DNA from: Glycomyces sp. NRRL B-16210
GTDB lineage: Bacteria; Actinomycetota; Actinomycetes; Mycobacteriales; Micromonosporaceae
Reading direction: 5' to 3'
Assembly: GCF_000719515.1 (NCBI RefSeq)
Contig: NZ_JOGR01000010.1
Location: forward strand, 310,001 to 374,000
Length of the DNA: 64,000 nt
Shown here: positions 1 to 9,126 of the stretch, piece by piece
Position numbering within the stretch: position 1 is the first letter of the stretch
How the letters are laid out: every line of letters starts with the position of its first letter
Made by a program: the position numbers and the translations under genes
The notes under the pieces: generated by a model
What the model was told of the DNA's origin: nothing
Databases searched by the model: none
What the model saw: the letters and a program-made list of their open reading frames with translations, nothing else

Positions 1-1068
1 CCGTTCGGTGTAGGCCACGCGGACGGTCTCCAGCAGACAGGCCGACACAGCGCTGTCGAGCTTCTCCCCCAAGAGGGTCTCGACGACCGTGCGAACGAAC
101 AAACACCGGCGAGCTAGCGCATCTGCCCTGCTATGATCCCGCAGCTCAAGTGGGTTCAGCGCCACTTCGGGCCCGCCAGGGCGCCGTACGGAACCGCCAA
201 CGTGAGCGGCAAGATCGCTGTACTCGTCCTCCGGGTCGAGGATCGTGACCTGAACGCCTTGATAGAGCTGGCGAAGGACTTCGCACTTGGTGAGGTACGA
301 CTTTCCTGCTCCGGACTGTGCGAGCAGAATCGAGTTGTGGTTTTCCTGGCTCCATCGGTCCCACAGCACCGGCCCGCCCGAGACGAGGTTGAGCCCGTAA
401 AGGACACTGGCGGGCACGACCGACCCGGGGACATCGGCGGACCCGAACGGAAACACCGCGCTCGCCGTTTCGGTATCGACGGTACGGGTTGCGCCAACGG
501 GATCGATGCCCAGCGGTACCGTCGCGATCAGGCCCGGAAGTTGCCTCGCAGTGGCGGGCCGGACGTCCATCATCGCGGCTGAGGCTCCCGCGCGAAGGCG
601 CGCGCAGGCCAATTCGAGGTCGCGTTCGGTCTCAGCGTGGACGGTGACGTAGACGGCGAGTCGGTGCAATCGGGCTTGGCCGCGAGCGACCCTGTCTGCC
701 AGTTCGGCCGCGTCATGGGCGGCGACGTCGACTTCCGGTTCATCGAGTCGGCCCCGGTGTGCTGCGTACCGTCGTGAGGACTCGAGTCGGGCCCGGCGCT
801 TGTGTAGGCGCGAGGCGGCCATGTCCGAAGGAACGTTGTCGATATGCACAGACACTTCGATGCGAGTGTGTGCCCCGGTCAGCGTCTCGATCCATCCCAG
901 GGACAGTGAGGCCGGGTAACCGACGAGGACCAGAGCGGCGGCCCAACCGTCACCAACACGCACGCGGCGCAGCTCCACGACGGCGGTATCGGGCCACAAG
1001 TCGGCCGGGACCGGGTAGGCACCCCTGCCGCGGAATTTCGCCCTGATACGGGAGATACATGAGCTCAT
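1..1068 (-). CDS. VirB4/TraC-like conjugation ATPase, C-terminus beyond the left edge
   Basis: I read this frame by hand. From an ATG at 1068 it stays open for 356 codons to the window edge, so the gene is partial. The Walker A motif QSGAGKSY lies near residue 250 and is followed by LDPEDEY, the arrangement of VirB4/TraC-type ATPases that power pilus assembly and DNA transfer in type IV secretion. The N-terminal 230 residues resemble the variable domain of actinobacterial homologues. It starts five bases after the stop of the PrgI-like gene and is the last visible gene of the operon. Walker B should lie outside the window. The family call is from motif and context, not a search. Confidence 0.8.
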   Translation of the reverse strand, partial: MSSCISRIRAKFRGRGAYPVPADLWPDTAVVELRRVRVGDGWAAALVLVGYPASLSLGWIETLTGAHTRIEVSVHIDNVPSDMAASRLHKRRARLESSRRYAAHRGRLDEPEVDVAAHDAAELADRVARGQARLHRLAVYVTVHAETERDLELACARLRAGASAAMMDVRPATARQLPGLIATVPLGIDPVGATRTVDTETASAVFPFGSADVPGSVVPASVLYGLNLVSGGPVLWDRWSQENHNSILLAQSGAGKSYLTKCEVLRQLYQGVQVTILDPEDEYSDLAAHVGGSVRRPGGPEVALNPLELRDHSRADALARRCLFVRTVVETLLGEKLDSAVSACLLETVRVAYTER

Positions 1069-1073
1069 GGCAG

Positions 1074-1945
1074 TTACTCCGTTCTGGCCGGCGAGCCGTA
1101 GGGATCGATGCCGTAGCGAACGCGAGCGGCCAGATCGGATCGGTCGAGCAGACGCGAGGACACGCCGATGCCCGAGGCCATCGCTCGGACTTGCCGAGTC
1201 GCGTAATGAACCGCATCGGCGCTCGCACATCGGACGATCACGGTGATCTCGCGGCGCAGCAGTTGCCGGGATCCGACAACTTCGCTCAGCCACGACCGGT
1301 GCGCCGATGCCGCAGCTTGCAGTAGCCCGTCCCTGAGTCGGGATTCCTGTACAGCCAGGGATTCGAGGTAGGACGACAAGTCGACCGGTCGCGTGGACAG
1401 ACAAATCTGGACATGGGCGTCGGTCGAACACAAGAGCCGCCCGAGTGAGGAGCACAGTACGGTTTGCTCGGCGGTGGACCGCAAGCCGAAGTTGACGAAC
1501 CCGATGTCAACTGCCGCAGCCCAGCCGGCCGGTCCCAGGTCGATCAGACCATCCTCATTGACGGCGCGGACCGGGCCACGCACCGGCTTCGTGGCAGAAG
1601 GCTCGGGGCGTCTTCCGATGACACGGCGCAGCGCACGCTTGGACTGAACGTCTGCCTGCCCGGCTGCGATGGGGCAGCGAGGCTGACGAACCGCAGCGAA
1701 CGCGACTCGGTCGATGCTCACCCCATCGATACGTCCGAGCGCGAGAGCAACTGCGGTGGCGGCCACTGGAGCGGTCCCGAGCAGCAGAAGGGCGAAGGGA
1801 ACGTTTCCGGCGATGGAGGCCAGGTTCCCAAAAGCGCTAGCGCCACAGGGACGAGGATCAGCGTCTGTCGGGCGGTAAGACCGAAGAGAATCTTGTCCTC
1901 GATATCCACATCGGCGGGCACGTTTACGCTGCCGCGATAGTTCAT
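1074..1945 (-). pseudogene. PrgI-family T4SS protein, interrupted by a frameshift
   Basis: The ATG at 1945 begins MNYRGSVNVPADVDIEDKI and runs into a hydrophobic segment, the start typical of PrgI-family proteins encoded beside VirB4-like ATPases. The frame breaks near 1825-1833 (CCCAAAA on the plus strand). A second frame then continues with SIAGNVPFALLLLGTAPVAA, a plausible second membrane helix, and stays open to a stop at 1074. Joined, the product would be about 290 residues. Its start overlaps the upstream stop as ATGA, so it is translationally coupled. Either the gene is inactive, the slippery tract is used, or the assembly has a one-base error. Confidence 0.75.
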
Positions 1946-3636
1946 GAGGTCTCCCCCGTCTGATGGCGGCGCAGCTCGGCGGCTTCACGCGCGCGTAGGT
2001 CTTCCATCACCGCGGCGCGCCTGGCTGCGGTATCCCAAATCTCTTGTTCCGGAGTCGAGCCCTGGACCACCTCGACCGTCACCGGGTCTTCTGCCCATCG
2101 GTCGTCACCTCGGAGCTCACGCTCTCCCACTGCTTCCACAGCTGCGTCCCAGAGCCTCTGCTCAGGGGTGGGGCCATGTTCGAGTTCGGCCTGCACCCGA
2201 TCCGGGTTCTGGTAGTAGAACTGCGAACCTGCGGGGCGGTGCATCGCGGCAGGGTGCAGTGGCACATCAGCGATGCGACGACCCGGTCGTTCGGGTACAC
2301 CGGCTTTGCGGGCGAGGAATTGGCGCGCGCGCTCCTTTTCGAGGGCTTGTCCTTCCGCCTCTTCGAGGCGCGCTTCGATTCCTTGTCGCCTGCCTGCGTC
2401 GGTGGCGAATCCATCCAAGTTGCGTGAGAAGTCCAGCGGGTGCTGTGGTTCGAACATGGTGTCGATCGCGCCTTCATCGCGCCTCGCTGGCCGAGCAGGC
2501 GGCTCACCGTGAGGTTGCGGCCACGGCGACGACTCTGACTGGTCTCTCGGAGTGGAGGTCGTGTTGGCTCGATGACCAAACGCTGAGCCCATGTCAGAAA
2601 CTTGGGAGGCGCGTCCGCTAGGTTGCGCCCACCAGGACTCCTCCTCCGTGTCCCGTTCACCTGTCGTCTCGTCGGGACGTCCCTGACCGTCTCCGGAGCC
2701 TGCGCGCCCACGCCGCTTCCGAAAGCGGCCGGTTACCGCGCCAATCGCCAACGCTGTAGCAACGCCAGTCAGGAAGCGGGAGCCTGGAATACGCAATGGA
2801 CGCCCATTCGCCATGCGGAATGCATGATGGTGCACTTGCCACATCATCCATACAATGACGACCATGTAGAGCGAGTGGATCGCAATATGGCCGACGTAAC
2901 CGAAATGTCGTCCGACCCCTCCTTGACCGTAGGGCCAGACCAAGCTATTCCACACCCAGATCAGGGCCGCCTGCCCGATTGAGGAAGCCATACATGCCCC
3001 AAGCATTCGCCACCACAGACGGGCAGCCCATTCTGTCATCGGAAGTGCATGGCAAGCCAGAGCGATCGGACTCAATGCCGCAAGGAAGAACCAGACCAGA
3101 TCCCGCATTAGCGATAGCAGGAACAGCATAATCAGACAAATAACTGTCAACACAATCCATAGCAGCTCCAAGAGGAGTTCGTCGATCGAAGCTGGCTCAT
3201 AGTCCATGAATTGGTGCCTGTCGAGCTCCCCAAGAGCTATCGAGTCCGTTGACCCGTCTTGACGATGCTTCAGATCTGATTCGCGAAATGCAGAGGCGAT
3301 GTCGTTGTTGATTTCGAACGCCTGAATGACGATAAAGAATGACATCCCTGCCAGCAGAAACCCGACAACTAGGCGAGGCGTGAGTTCTTTGATGGAGTAT
3401 CTGGTCTGCAATGTCTCGTGGGACATCAAGATCAGGCCACCGACCACGATCAATATGCCATAGGACGCATATACAATAGCACTGAAATGAAGCCTCAGAT
3501 TCAATCCCCAATTCGTGAAATCCTCCGAAAGGAGAACCCACTCGTTTTCCTTCAGCGTGTTGGCGAGCACCACCTGAAGCACACCGATTCGTGTGTTAAG
3601 CCAGGTGATCAATCCGTCAAGAGCATCCTCGAACAT
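1942..3636 (-). CDS. TrbL/VirB6-like polytopic membrane protein of a type IV secretion system
   Basis: The product is 564 residues. The N-terminal 290 residues carry about six hydrophobic helices. One near residues 160-215 (LLWIVLTVICLIMLFLLSL then WFFLAALSPIALA) is typical of the TrbL/VirB6 inner-membrane channel. The last 260 residues are hydrophilic, rich in Arg, Glu and Pro, and look disordered and cytoplasmic. It begins two bases after the pilin-like gene and overlaps the PrgI-like start by ATGA. Order and coupling match actinobacterial conjugation modules. Codon use is less GC-biased than in the chromosomal part of the window, consistent with acquisition by transfer. Confidence 0.72.
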   Translation of the reverse strand: MFEDALDGLITWLNTRIGVLQVVLANTLKENEWVLLSEDFTNWGLNLRLHFSAIVYASYGILIVVGGLILMSHETLQTRYSIKELTPRLVVGFLLAGMSFFIVIQAFEINNDIASAFRESDLKHRQDGSTDSIALGELDRHQFMDYEPASIDELLLELLWIVLTVICLIMLFLLSLMRDLVWFFLAALSPIALACHALPMTEWAARLWWRMLGACMASSIGQAALIWVWNSLVWPYGQGGVGRHFGYVGHIAIHSLYMVVIVWMMWQVHHHAFRMANGRPLRIPGSRFLTGVATALAIGAVTGRFRKRRGRAGSGDGQGRPDETTGERDTEEESWWAQPSGRASQVSDMGSAFGHRANTTSTPRDQSESSPWPQPHGEPPARPARRDEGAIDTMFEPQHPLDFSRNLDGFATDAGRRQGIEARLEEAEGQALEKERARQFLARKAGVPERPGRRIADVPLHPAAMHRPAGSQFYYQNPDRVQAELEHGPTPEQRLWDAAVEAVGERELRGDDRWAEDPVTVEVVQGSTPEQEIWDTAARRAAVMEDLRAREAAELRRHQTGETS

Positions 3637-3638
3637 GA

Positions 3639-3989
3639 CTAATTCCCTGAGAGAATCTGCTTGAGTATCGCCACGAGAATCGGGGCTAGCACGACCACTC
3701 CAAAACCGATCTCCGCACTTCGCAACGCCGTTTTAGCGCGCTCAGTCTCACCCGGCTCTGATGCGAGGAGATACCGAAATCCTGCAATGGTCAACATAAC
3801 GACTACGGCCGTGCCAGCAATCACGACGATTACCGCCTGCAACCGATTTAGGACGTCGATGACACCCTGCGTATTCGCCATCGCGGGATCTGCCATGACC
3901 AAGATCGCCACAGTCGACATACTTGCGACTGCACCGAATCGAATCAGCCGTGATCGCTGCGATGATCGCCGTGAATGCTCCCTGCGCAT
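3639..3989 (-). CDS. Small VirB2/TrbC-like pilin candidate
   Basis: The product is 116 residues. An Arg-rich N-terminus (MRREHSRRSSQRSR) precedes a hydrophobic signal segment ending AMA at about residue 38. Two hydrophobic helices follow (about 49-72 and 90-113) around a short polar loop, LLASEPGETERAKT. This signal-plus-two-helix layout and size fit cyclised or processed pilins of the VirB2/TrbC type. It is the first gene of the T4SS operon. The only strong inverted repeat of this region lies 34-75 bases upstream. The assignment is by architecture and position; pilins diverge too fast for a firm call by eye. Confidence 0.6.
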   Translation of the reverse strand: MRREHSRRSSQRSRLIRFGAVASMSTVAILVMADPAMANTQGVIDVLNRLQAVIVVIAGTAVVVMLTIAGFRYLLASEPGETERAKTALRSAEIGFGVVVLAPILVAILKQILSGN

Positions 3990-4022
3990 CTCCTGCGCCT
4001 CCCTTGGAGGACTCGTGCAGAA

Positions 4023-4064
4023 GACCGGCCCTGAACTGCGCCGAAACCCAATTCAGGGCCGGTC
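4023..4064. repeat. Perfect 13-bp inverted repeat upstream of the pilin-like gene
   Basis: GACCGGCCCTGAA at 4023-4035 is matched by its exact reverse complement at 4052-4064 around a 16-base loop. It lies in the expected 5' untranslated or promoter zone of the conjugation operon, so it could be an operator, an attenuator hairpin or a terminator. No T-run follows on either strand, which argues against a classical terminator. Confidence 0.7.
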
Positions 4065-4270
4065 GACGCGCCGCTGATCCGCTTCGATGCGACGGAGACA
4101 TCACCTCCTCCGATGCGAGTGCCAAGAGCTATGCCCAGGCCGCACCGACATCAGCAGCACGTCAAGCCGATGACCATTCCATCGACTCACACAGAAAAGA
4201 CATCCGGTTGCTGATCACCCCAACAACCTCGGCAGCAACCGATGCAATAACCAAGCCCTGACCTTGTAAG

Positions 4271-4390
4271 ACGCTGAACTCGCTACTTGTAACCAGCAGC
4301 TTGCCTCAATCTCGGCCGCTCACATCCGAACGCTGAAACTGCCTACTTGCATAACCATCAACAACCGAGAATGGCCGCTAGGTTGCTTAA
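4271..4390. repeat. Imperfect tandem direct repeat, period about 60 bp
   Basis: ACGCTGAA-CT-CGCTACTTG-TAACCA at 4271-4295 recurs as ACGCTGAAACTGCCTACTTGCATAACCA, with a few changes, at 4330-4357. A second shared block, GGCCGCT, follows each copy at the same distance (about 4314 and 4373). Position between two divergent promoters suggests regulator or iteron-like sites; this is inference. Confidence 0.5.
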
Positions 4391-4483
4391 GGTTGGTCCG
4401 CCGCTTGCATTGGCATAAGAATTAGCGCTTCACTGAGAGTAGACCAGTACTCAATGCTCTACTCGATCAGTTGGAGGATCATC

Positions 4484-5189
4484 ATGTACACCTCGTCGCT
4501 CAGTGCTTGCAAACGTGAATTCTCAAAAATCTGCAAGGCACAAGGCACACAAAACTCCGAGGGTAACTGGACCTTCAGCATCGATGGAACCGAGATATCG
4601 ACGGAAGACCTCAGCCGCACACTTATAAGCAAGTCAGTCGATCAACAAACTCGCGACCACGCATGGAGAACTATCGTCAACCGCACGCGCGAACAACCAA
4701 ATCCCTGGATCGTCATCGCCGTAGGGGTAGCGCTCCCTGGTATCTACAACGCCATTAGACACGCAGCCTCATACGCGCCCAACTTCAATGATAGGACCGA
4801 ACTAGAAAGCGCTGCTATCGCCGGTTTTATCGGCGCCCTGAACGATATCGACATCGAGAATCCAAAAGTCTGCGCTCGACTCTGCAATCGAGCCTATGCC
4901 AGTGCTCGTCGATGTGCAATTGAGATTTCGCGATATCAACGGCAGTTGCAATCCCCCACGTTCGAGTCGCGTCCACCAGTGGAGAAGTTCGGACACCCTG
5001 ACCTCATTCTCGCCAAAGCCATCCGCAACGAGATTGTCACCCCCCGAACAAGCTCGACTAGTCCTGACAACACTCCTCGAACACCAACCGGTCGACGCCG
5101 CGGCGCAATCGCTCGGACTCACCGAAGCGGAAGCGCGTACCCAAATTAAAAATGCGAAGTCACAGCTCCGCGAATGGCTCTCAAAATGA
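4484..5189 (+). pseudogene. Sigma-factor-like regulator with a poly-C frameshift
   Basis: I chose the ATG at 4484 because GGAGG lies just upstream. The first frame covers about 185 residues with a helical part (AWRTIVNRTREQPNPWIVIAV, then ELESAAIAGFIGALNDIDI) that resembles a degenerate sigma region 2/3. At 5040-5045 there is a run of six C. After it the correct frame is shifted and reads PPEQARLVLTTLLEHQPVDA and LGLTEAEARTQIKNAKSQLR, a clear region-4-like helix-turn-helix ending at 5189. With five C the protein would be continuous, about 234 residues. Likely role: regulator of the adjacent mobile element. Decay, phase variation or a sequencing error are all possible. Confidence 0.6.
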
Positions 5190-5435
5190 AATCCTCGACA
5201 GGTGAAACTCAGATTCAACTGATGCGAGTTTGGCAATGTCGCCGGCGATGTCGCTCATAATTGGAAAGCCGCAGGTTCGATTCATCGTTTTCGACCCCGA
5301 GCGCCACGATGTTTCCGTTATTTAACGGCAGCCTCCGTTGCCATGATCAGCGCCTCCAAGACACGGTAATCAACACTGTCGGCCAGAACCGCGTCGCCTG
5401 CTAAGTCGCGGCGGCAAACTCCTGCTCCCTGTGAA

Positions 5436-5936
5436 CTAGAACAGCTCGCGCTGCTTCAACCGCTCGACACCTTCACCATCGGTCTCGGCCCAACTCAAGA
5501 TCACGTCGCCTTCCTCTCCCATCCCCTTCATGACTGTCAGGTCGAAATACTCGCCGTGCCGCACCACGATGAGACCGCGGCTCCCCGCATCCACGTGTAC
5601 CTGCGTATCAGGTGCGGTCACCTCAACCGAATACACCGTCTCGCCCATGTTGGTTGCCCGATGTTTGAAATCGGAGATCTGTACAAAGGACCACGGCCGC
5701 TGGCGAATCCGGTCAGAAGCCTCAGCGAGCTCGGATTTCGTGAGCTCCGCCATGGCCGCGTCTGCCCGCGCCGACTCCTCAGCAGCCGCCGCAGACCGCT
5801 CCGAAGCCTCACGGGACCTGCGCGCCTCGCCTTTGCTGACGTGCGCCGAGTACGATGACCACGTCGCCAACGACAGGGCCACCGCGGCGATGAATGACGG
5901 TACGATCCAGTAGAGGTTGTTTAGAATCCACTTCAT
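5436..5936 (-). CDS. Small membrane-anchored protein with a coiled-coil stalk, function unknown
   Basis: The product is 166 residues. One transmembrane helix (about 9-27, LYWIVPSFIAAVALSLATW) is followed by an Ala/Glu/Arg-rich segment, about 35-75, with heptad spacing that should form a coiled coil. Residues 80-166 are a predicted beta-rich domain (WSFVQISDFKHRATNMGETV). Small proteins of this layout are common in actinobacterial mobile elements, but I do not recognise a named family. It stands alone between two gene-poor stretches. The start ATG at 5936 leaves a normal membrane N-terminus. Confidence 0.6.
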   Translation of the reverse strand: MKWILNNLYWIVPSFIAAVALSLATWSSYSAHVSKGEARRSREASERSAAAAEESARADAAMAELTKSELAEASDRIRQRPWSFVQISDFKHRATNMGETVYSVEVTAPDTQVHVDAGSRGLIVVRHGEYFDLTVMKGMGEEGDVILSWAETDGEGVERLKQRELF

Positions 5937-6501
5937 CTCCTCACATTACTAGATGTACCGGCTCCTAGATGCCGTCAGTTGGCCGCTACCCTGCCCCAGA
6001 TACTCATCGCCCCAACCTGCTTCGCGGAAAGCACATCGACGGGTCACGCCCGTGCCCCCTCAAAAGCCTCGAGTCAAGTCCAAGATTCCTCAGCCACACG
6101 ACACGATTTGCGCCGACAATTCAACCCCATCGCTGTTGCATACTCGTTAGAGTACAAATTCGCCTAGAGTCTATAAACTACCAGTTCGTACAAATTTGAG
6201 TTAGAGCCATAGGCCGACTTGGGAATTGCGCTGTGCGGGTTCGATCCCGAACTGTCTCTTCACGGCAGCCCTCCGAACTGCTCGAAGTACTTGCTCAATG
6301 CTGCGTTGCGTTTCTCGCATTACGGCAGCTTTGCCAGCACGCCCTGATCGGACGCGAGCTCAACACCGGTCTCCGAGGATTCGGCACAATATGGTTCAGC
6401 GCAGCGGGGAACGGCGCACATCTGGGTCAACATCATGCATTCATGATCGCAGGCAGCGTCCCCCGAATTGAACAGCCCAGGCGTACAAAGCCGCAGGCGA
6501 A
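5937..6501. other. Gene-poor stretch left of the defence-like island
   Basis: No frame here has convincing coding character. The stretch contains block A of the non-coding repeat that recurs right of the island (6030-6160). A tRNA T-arm-like GGGTTCGATCCC occurs at 6238-6249, but no cloverleaf could be built around it. Confidence 0.55.
6030..6160. repeat. Island-flanking non-coding repeat, copy A
   Basis: This block matches 16466-16626 in order: an AAGCCTCGA element followed by CCAAGAT, then a conserved 39-base core ending CCCATCGCTGTTGCATACT (6103-6144). Over that core I count about 32 of 39 identical bases. Copy B carries about 60 extra bases between the two parts. The two copies bracket the HNH/STAND/Roco genes. 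It could be an ancient duplicated border, an integration-site relic, or a shared promoter. Confidence 0.5.
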
Positions 6502-7542
6502 TCACAGCCCGTCGTCGTCCTCGATCAGGAGACCAGCGGCCTCAGCAGCTGCGCGAACGGCGTCTACCCGTGTGCGGTCGTCCAGTCGCGGCAGCGCGTA
6601 GAACCGGCGTCCGCTGGCATGATCCGAGCAAAACACCCGCTGTAGCCCCTCAGCCAGCACAACCGCCCGCCCATTCTCGAAACGGCCGAGAGGCTGGCCT
6701 AGGAAGGTGGCATCGAACCGTGCGCCCTGCTCCAGGTTAAGCACACTTAGGTCTTCCAGACGCAGTCCAGCTGCTGGCCTCGGCCACACCCGCACCGCCG
6801 TTCCGGACTCCTCATCTGGATGTACGACGATCGCGTTCGGCTGCCACACGGCCTGGAGCCGCACCGTGGGCCCGCCCGACACACTTCGTGCCCCGATCCC
6901 GAAGGTACTGACGACGCCGGAATTGCCGTCGATGGTTGTGAGCGGCACCCGAGGAGCCACTGCGGGTCCGGGAACTGTCGGGTCTTGGTCTTTGGAGGAG
7001 ACCACCCACGCGTGGCTTCCTCGAGGGACGTCCCCGTTGAATAGGTCGCTGTACACCTGGCTTGGCAAGTGCGATTGCTGGGAGCGAACCGATTCCTCAA
7101 CGTGACGAACACCGTTCATCTCCCAGACGATTTGCGGATGGTGCAGCAGCAGCAGCGTCTTCACCGTCCAACATCCGAACGCGGTGGCTTCCTCCAAGTT
7201 GAGCGGAGTAACAGTGTTGAGTTTAGACGTATCGTAGGTACTCCTTCTCCCCTTGGGTGTCGACGTGATGCCCATGAACTTCTTGACAGCCTCCTGACCA
7301 TCCTTCTCGAAGTGCTCGCTGAGGATATTGTTGTGATATGTACAGCAGGGGAGTTTGATGAGCATCGGCTGTTCAGATTTGGCAGCTACGCCTGCACCGG
7401 TCGATCCGGCTATGTACTCATCACCCATCCACACGGCCTGAACGAGAGCCCGCATGAGTGATTCTGGGATGACGTGCTCACCGTTTCGGGTGCTAAGGTG
7501 CTCGCATTCAGGTGCCGCGCAAGTTTCTTCGGTGAGAGCCAT
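6502..7542 (-). CDS. HNH-motif protein, putative nuclease of the defence-like island
   Basis: The product is 346 residues. Near the N-terminus are C8-x4-C13, then E22-H23-V-I-P and later C66-C67-x2-H70-N71. This is the layout of a zinc-supported HNH/His-Me nuclease (paired Cys, EHxIP, C-x2-HN). The remaining 250 residues are mixed alpha/beta with no motif I recognise. It is divergent from the 414-residue gene across a 329-base gap. Beside a PD-(D/E)XK-STAND gene and a Roco gene, a role in DNA cleavage during phage or plasmid defence is plausible, but that is inference. If the His or Cys pairs are not catalytic it could be only a zinc-binding protein. Confidence 0.6.
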   Translation of the reverse strand: MALTEETCAAPECEHLSTRNGEHVIPESLMRALVQAVWMGDEYIAGSTGAGVAAKSEQPMLIKLPCCTYHNNILSEHFEKDGQEAVKKFMGITSTPKGRRSTYDTSKLNTVTPLNLEEATAFGCWTVKTLLLLHHPQIVWEMNGVRHVEESVRSQQSHLPSQVYSDLFNGDVPRGSHAWVVSSKDQDPTVPGPAVAPRVPLTTIDGNSGVVSTFGIGARSVSGGPTVRLQAVWQPNAIVVHPDEESGTAVRVWPRPAAGLRLEDLSVLNLEQGARFDATFLGQPLGRFENGRAVVLAEGLQRVFCSDHASGRRFYALPRLDDRTRVDAVRAAAEAAGLLIEDDDGL

Positions 7543-7871
7543 AAGCTCATGATCGCAGTCATCCTGCGTTCCACGGTGGCGCTGCGAGAAACGAACTCAT
7601 TGTCTAACGCCACAGAGACGCCATCGTGAGCAGCGCTCAAGGCTGCACCAAGCAGGTCCGCTTTTTGCAAGGGACCGGCCGCATGAGGCCAGGCTTCATC
7701 GCGATTGCCCATGATTACTCGCCGTCCTCGGTCTGGTTCGGGAGGACCAAGCGGAAAGACATGGTCCCTGCACCTGAGAGCAGGAGTCTCGCGCCACTCT
7801 CGTCACCTTCCCCGCTGCATGGCCGCTATCGACGGAGGCAGAACGTCGATCACCCCACGTAGATTGCAGGA
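7543..7871. other. Divergent intergenic region between the HNH-motif gene and the 414-residue gene
   Basis: These 329 bases hold no frame I would call a gene. They must carry the promoters of both flanking genes. I did not find a clear -35/-10 pair or palindrome. Confidence 0.5.
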
Positions 7872-9116
7872 ATGACAGCTTCGGCGTACTCCTGGCTTCC
7901 CGCGCACCAACTTGGTGTCGCTGCGACACTCGCACACGCAGACGAGCAGATCGAGCAGATCGGTGACCTGCTACTCACCTACCAGAATCGAACCGAGGGC
8001 GTGTTCGGCTTGAAGGACGTGCAGGCAGGGACGGTGTGCCAGGCTGTCGTGGAGTGGGTGGCGCCGATGCCGCGCAAGGTGCCGCTGCTCGTCGCCGATG
8101 CGCTCGTGACCTTGCGGGCCGCACTCGAGCATGCCCTGTTTGCCGAGGTTGAATTCTTGGACGGTGCGCCACTAGACAAGACAGCCGCAAAGCAAGTGAG
8201 CATGCCAGCGTCCGAGACATGGGAAGACTTTGAAGCCTGGAAAAAGATCCGGCAGCGCAAGGGTCCGCTTTCGCTGCGCTCCGGCGGCGCGCTCTTGCGG
8301 CGGATCGATGGGCTCCAACCTTTCCACCGCCAGAGCGATCCCGATGAGCACCCGCTGGCCCGGCTCACGCTTTACACGAACCATGCGAAGCACCGAACAC
8401 CCGCGGTCACCGCGGTCCGCTTGGCGGCCTGGCATCGAGACGACCAGCGGCCTAATTCACTCCGGTATCTTGCGCCCCGGCCTGAGGTGCCGATGCAGGT
8501 CGGGGACGTCATTGCGGAGACCCCGATGGGCGCCCTGGTCCCCATAAGCTTGTTCCCGACAATCGGGATCAACCGGCCGGATACTGACCGGTGGCCGGTA
8601 CTCATGCAGGAACTCGACGAGATCTTCCAATGGGTCCGGATCCAGGCCTTGCCGCGCCTGATCACGGGCATCGATCCACCCCAACCGCCCCTGCCAGCGC
8701 GCTTCGAGATTGCCGTCGGGCACAACGACGAGCGTCAAGCGGTAGCAGCGGGGCCCGCCACGTCCGCCACAGAGCGTTACTCGCAGCGCAAGGACGCGGT
8801 CTGGGCACACAAGGAGCTCACCCACCTGATCGGTCAGATGCGAGGTGCGCCGGGCGGCCAGCAGATCGCGGCATGGATCGACCACTTGCCCGACAAGGAA
8901 GTCGTCAGCCGGGTGAAACGGCTGGACCCAACTGACGCGCAGCGCAGCCTCAGAATCATGAACAACATGCGCGAAGAAGCTGCTTCATTCTGCGCGGCTG
9001 AGCGAGAGGACGAATCCTGCCTCAGATCGAAATCGGCACTCGGGCCTCAACTCTCTAAATTCGTGTTCGATCCGACACGAAGATTCGTTCAGGCGACGGA
9101 CACCAGCGGATCGTGA
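7872..9116 (+). CDS. Uncharacterised 414-residue protein of the defence-like island
   Basis: I do not recognise a family. There is no signal peptide and no long hydrophobic helix, so it should be cytosolic. A helix near residues 76-95 (PLLVADALVTLRAALEHALF) precedes a mixed region and a stretch of His/Arg/Asn residues around 165-200 (TLYTNHAKHRTPAVTAVRLA). The C-terminal 100 residues are helical and charged. It is tail-to-tail with the STAND gene, with 10 bases between the stops, and divergent from the HNH-motif gene. Context makes it a candidate accessory or sensor component. Coding quality is good throughout and the ATG at 7872 is the first in frame. Confidence 0.6.
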   Translation: MTASAYSWLPAHQLGVAATLAHADEQIEQIGDLLLTYQNRTEGVFGLKDVQAGTVCQAVVEWVAPMPRKVPLLVADALVTLRAALEHALFAEVEFLDGAPLDKTAAKQVSMPASETWEDFEAWKKIRQRKGPLSLRSGGALLRRIDGLQPFHRQSDPDEHPLARLTLYTNHAKHRTPAVTAVRLAAWHRDDQRPNSLRYLAPRPEVPMQVGDVIAETPMGALVPISLFPTIGINRPDTDRWPVLMQELDEIFQWVRIQALPRLITGIDPPQPPLPARFEIAVGHNDERQAVAAGPATSATERYSQRKDAVWAHKELTHLIGQMRGAPGGQQIAAWIDHLPDKEVVSRVKRLDPTDAQRSLRIMNNMREEAASFCAAEREDESCLRSKSALGPQLSKFVFDPTRRFVQATDTSGS

Positions 9117-9126
9117 CGCTGGGTCC

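Larger units (their letters stand above)
3990..4483. other. Divergent intergenic region between the T4SS operon and the sigma-like gene
   Basis: I see no credible gene in these 494 bases, although short frames exist. The region holds the inverted repeat at 4023-4064 and a degenerate direct repeat of about 60 bases at 4271-4390. It must contain the promoters of both flanking transcription units. It is markedly AT-richer than the rest of the window from about 4190. Confidence 0.6.

Noticed and set aside
5255..5300. Second T-arm-like sequence GCAGGTTCGATTC
   Set aside because: The 3' half does not pair with the 5' half and there is no cloverleaf.
6225..6260. tRNA-like GGGTTCGATCCC
   Set aside because: The flanking bases cannot form acceptor, D and anticodon arms; TTCGA is common by chance in this base composition.
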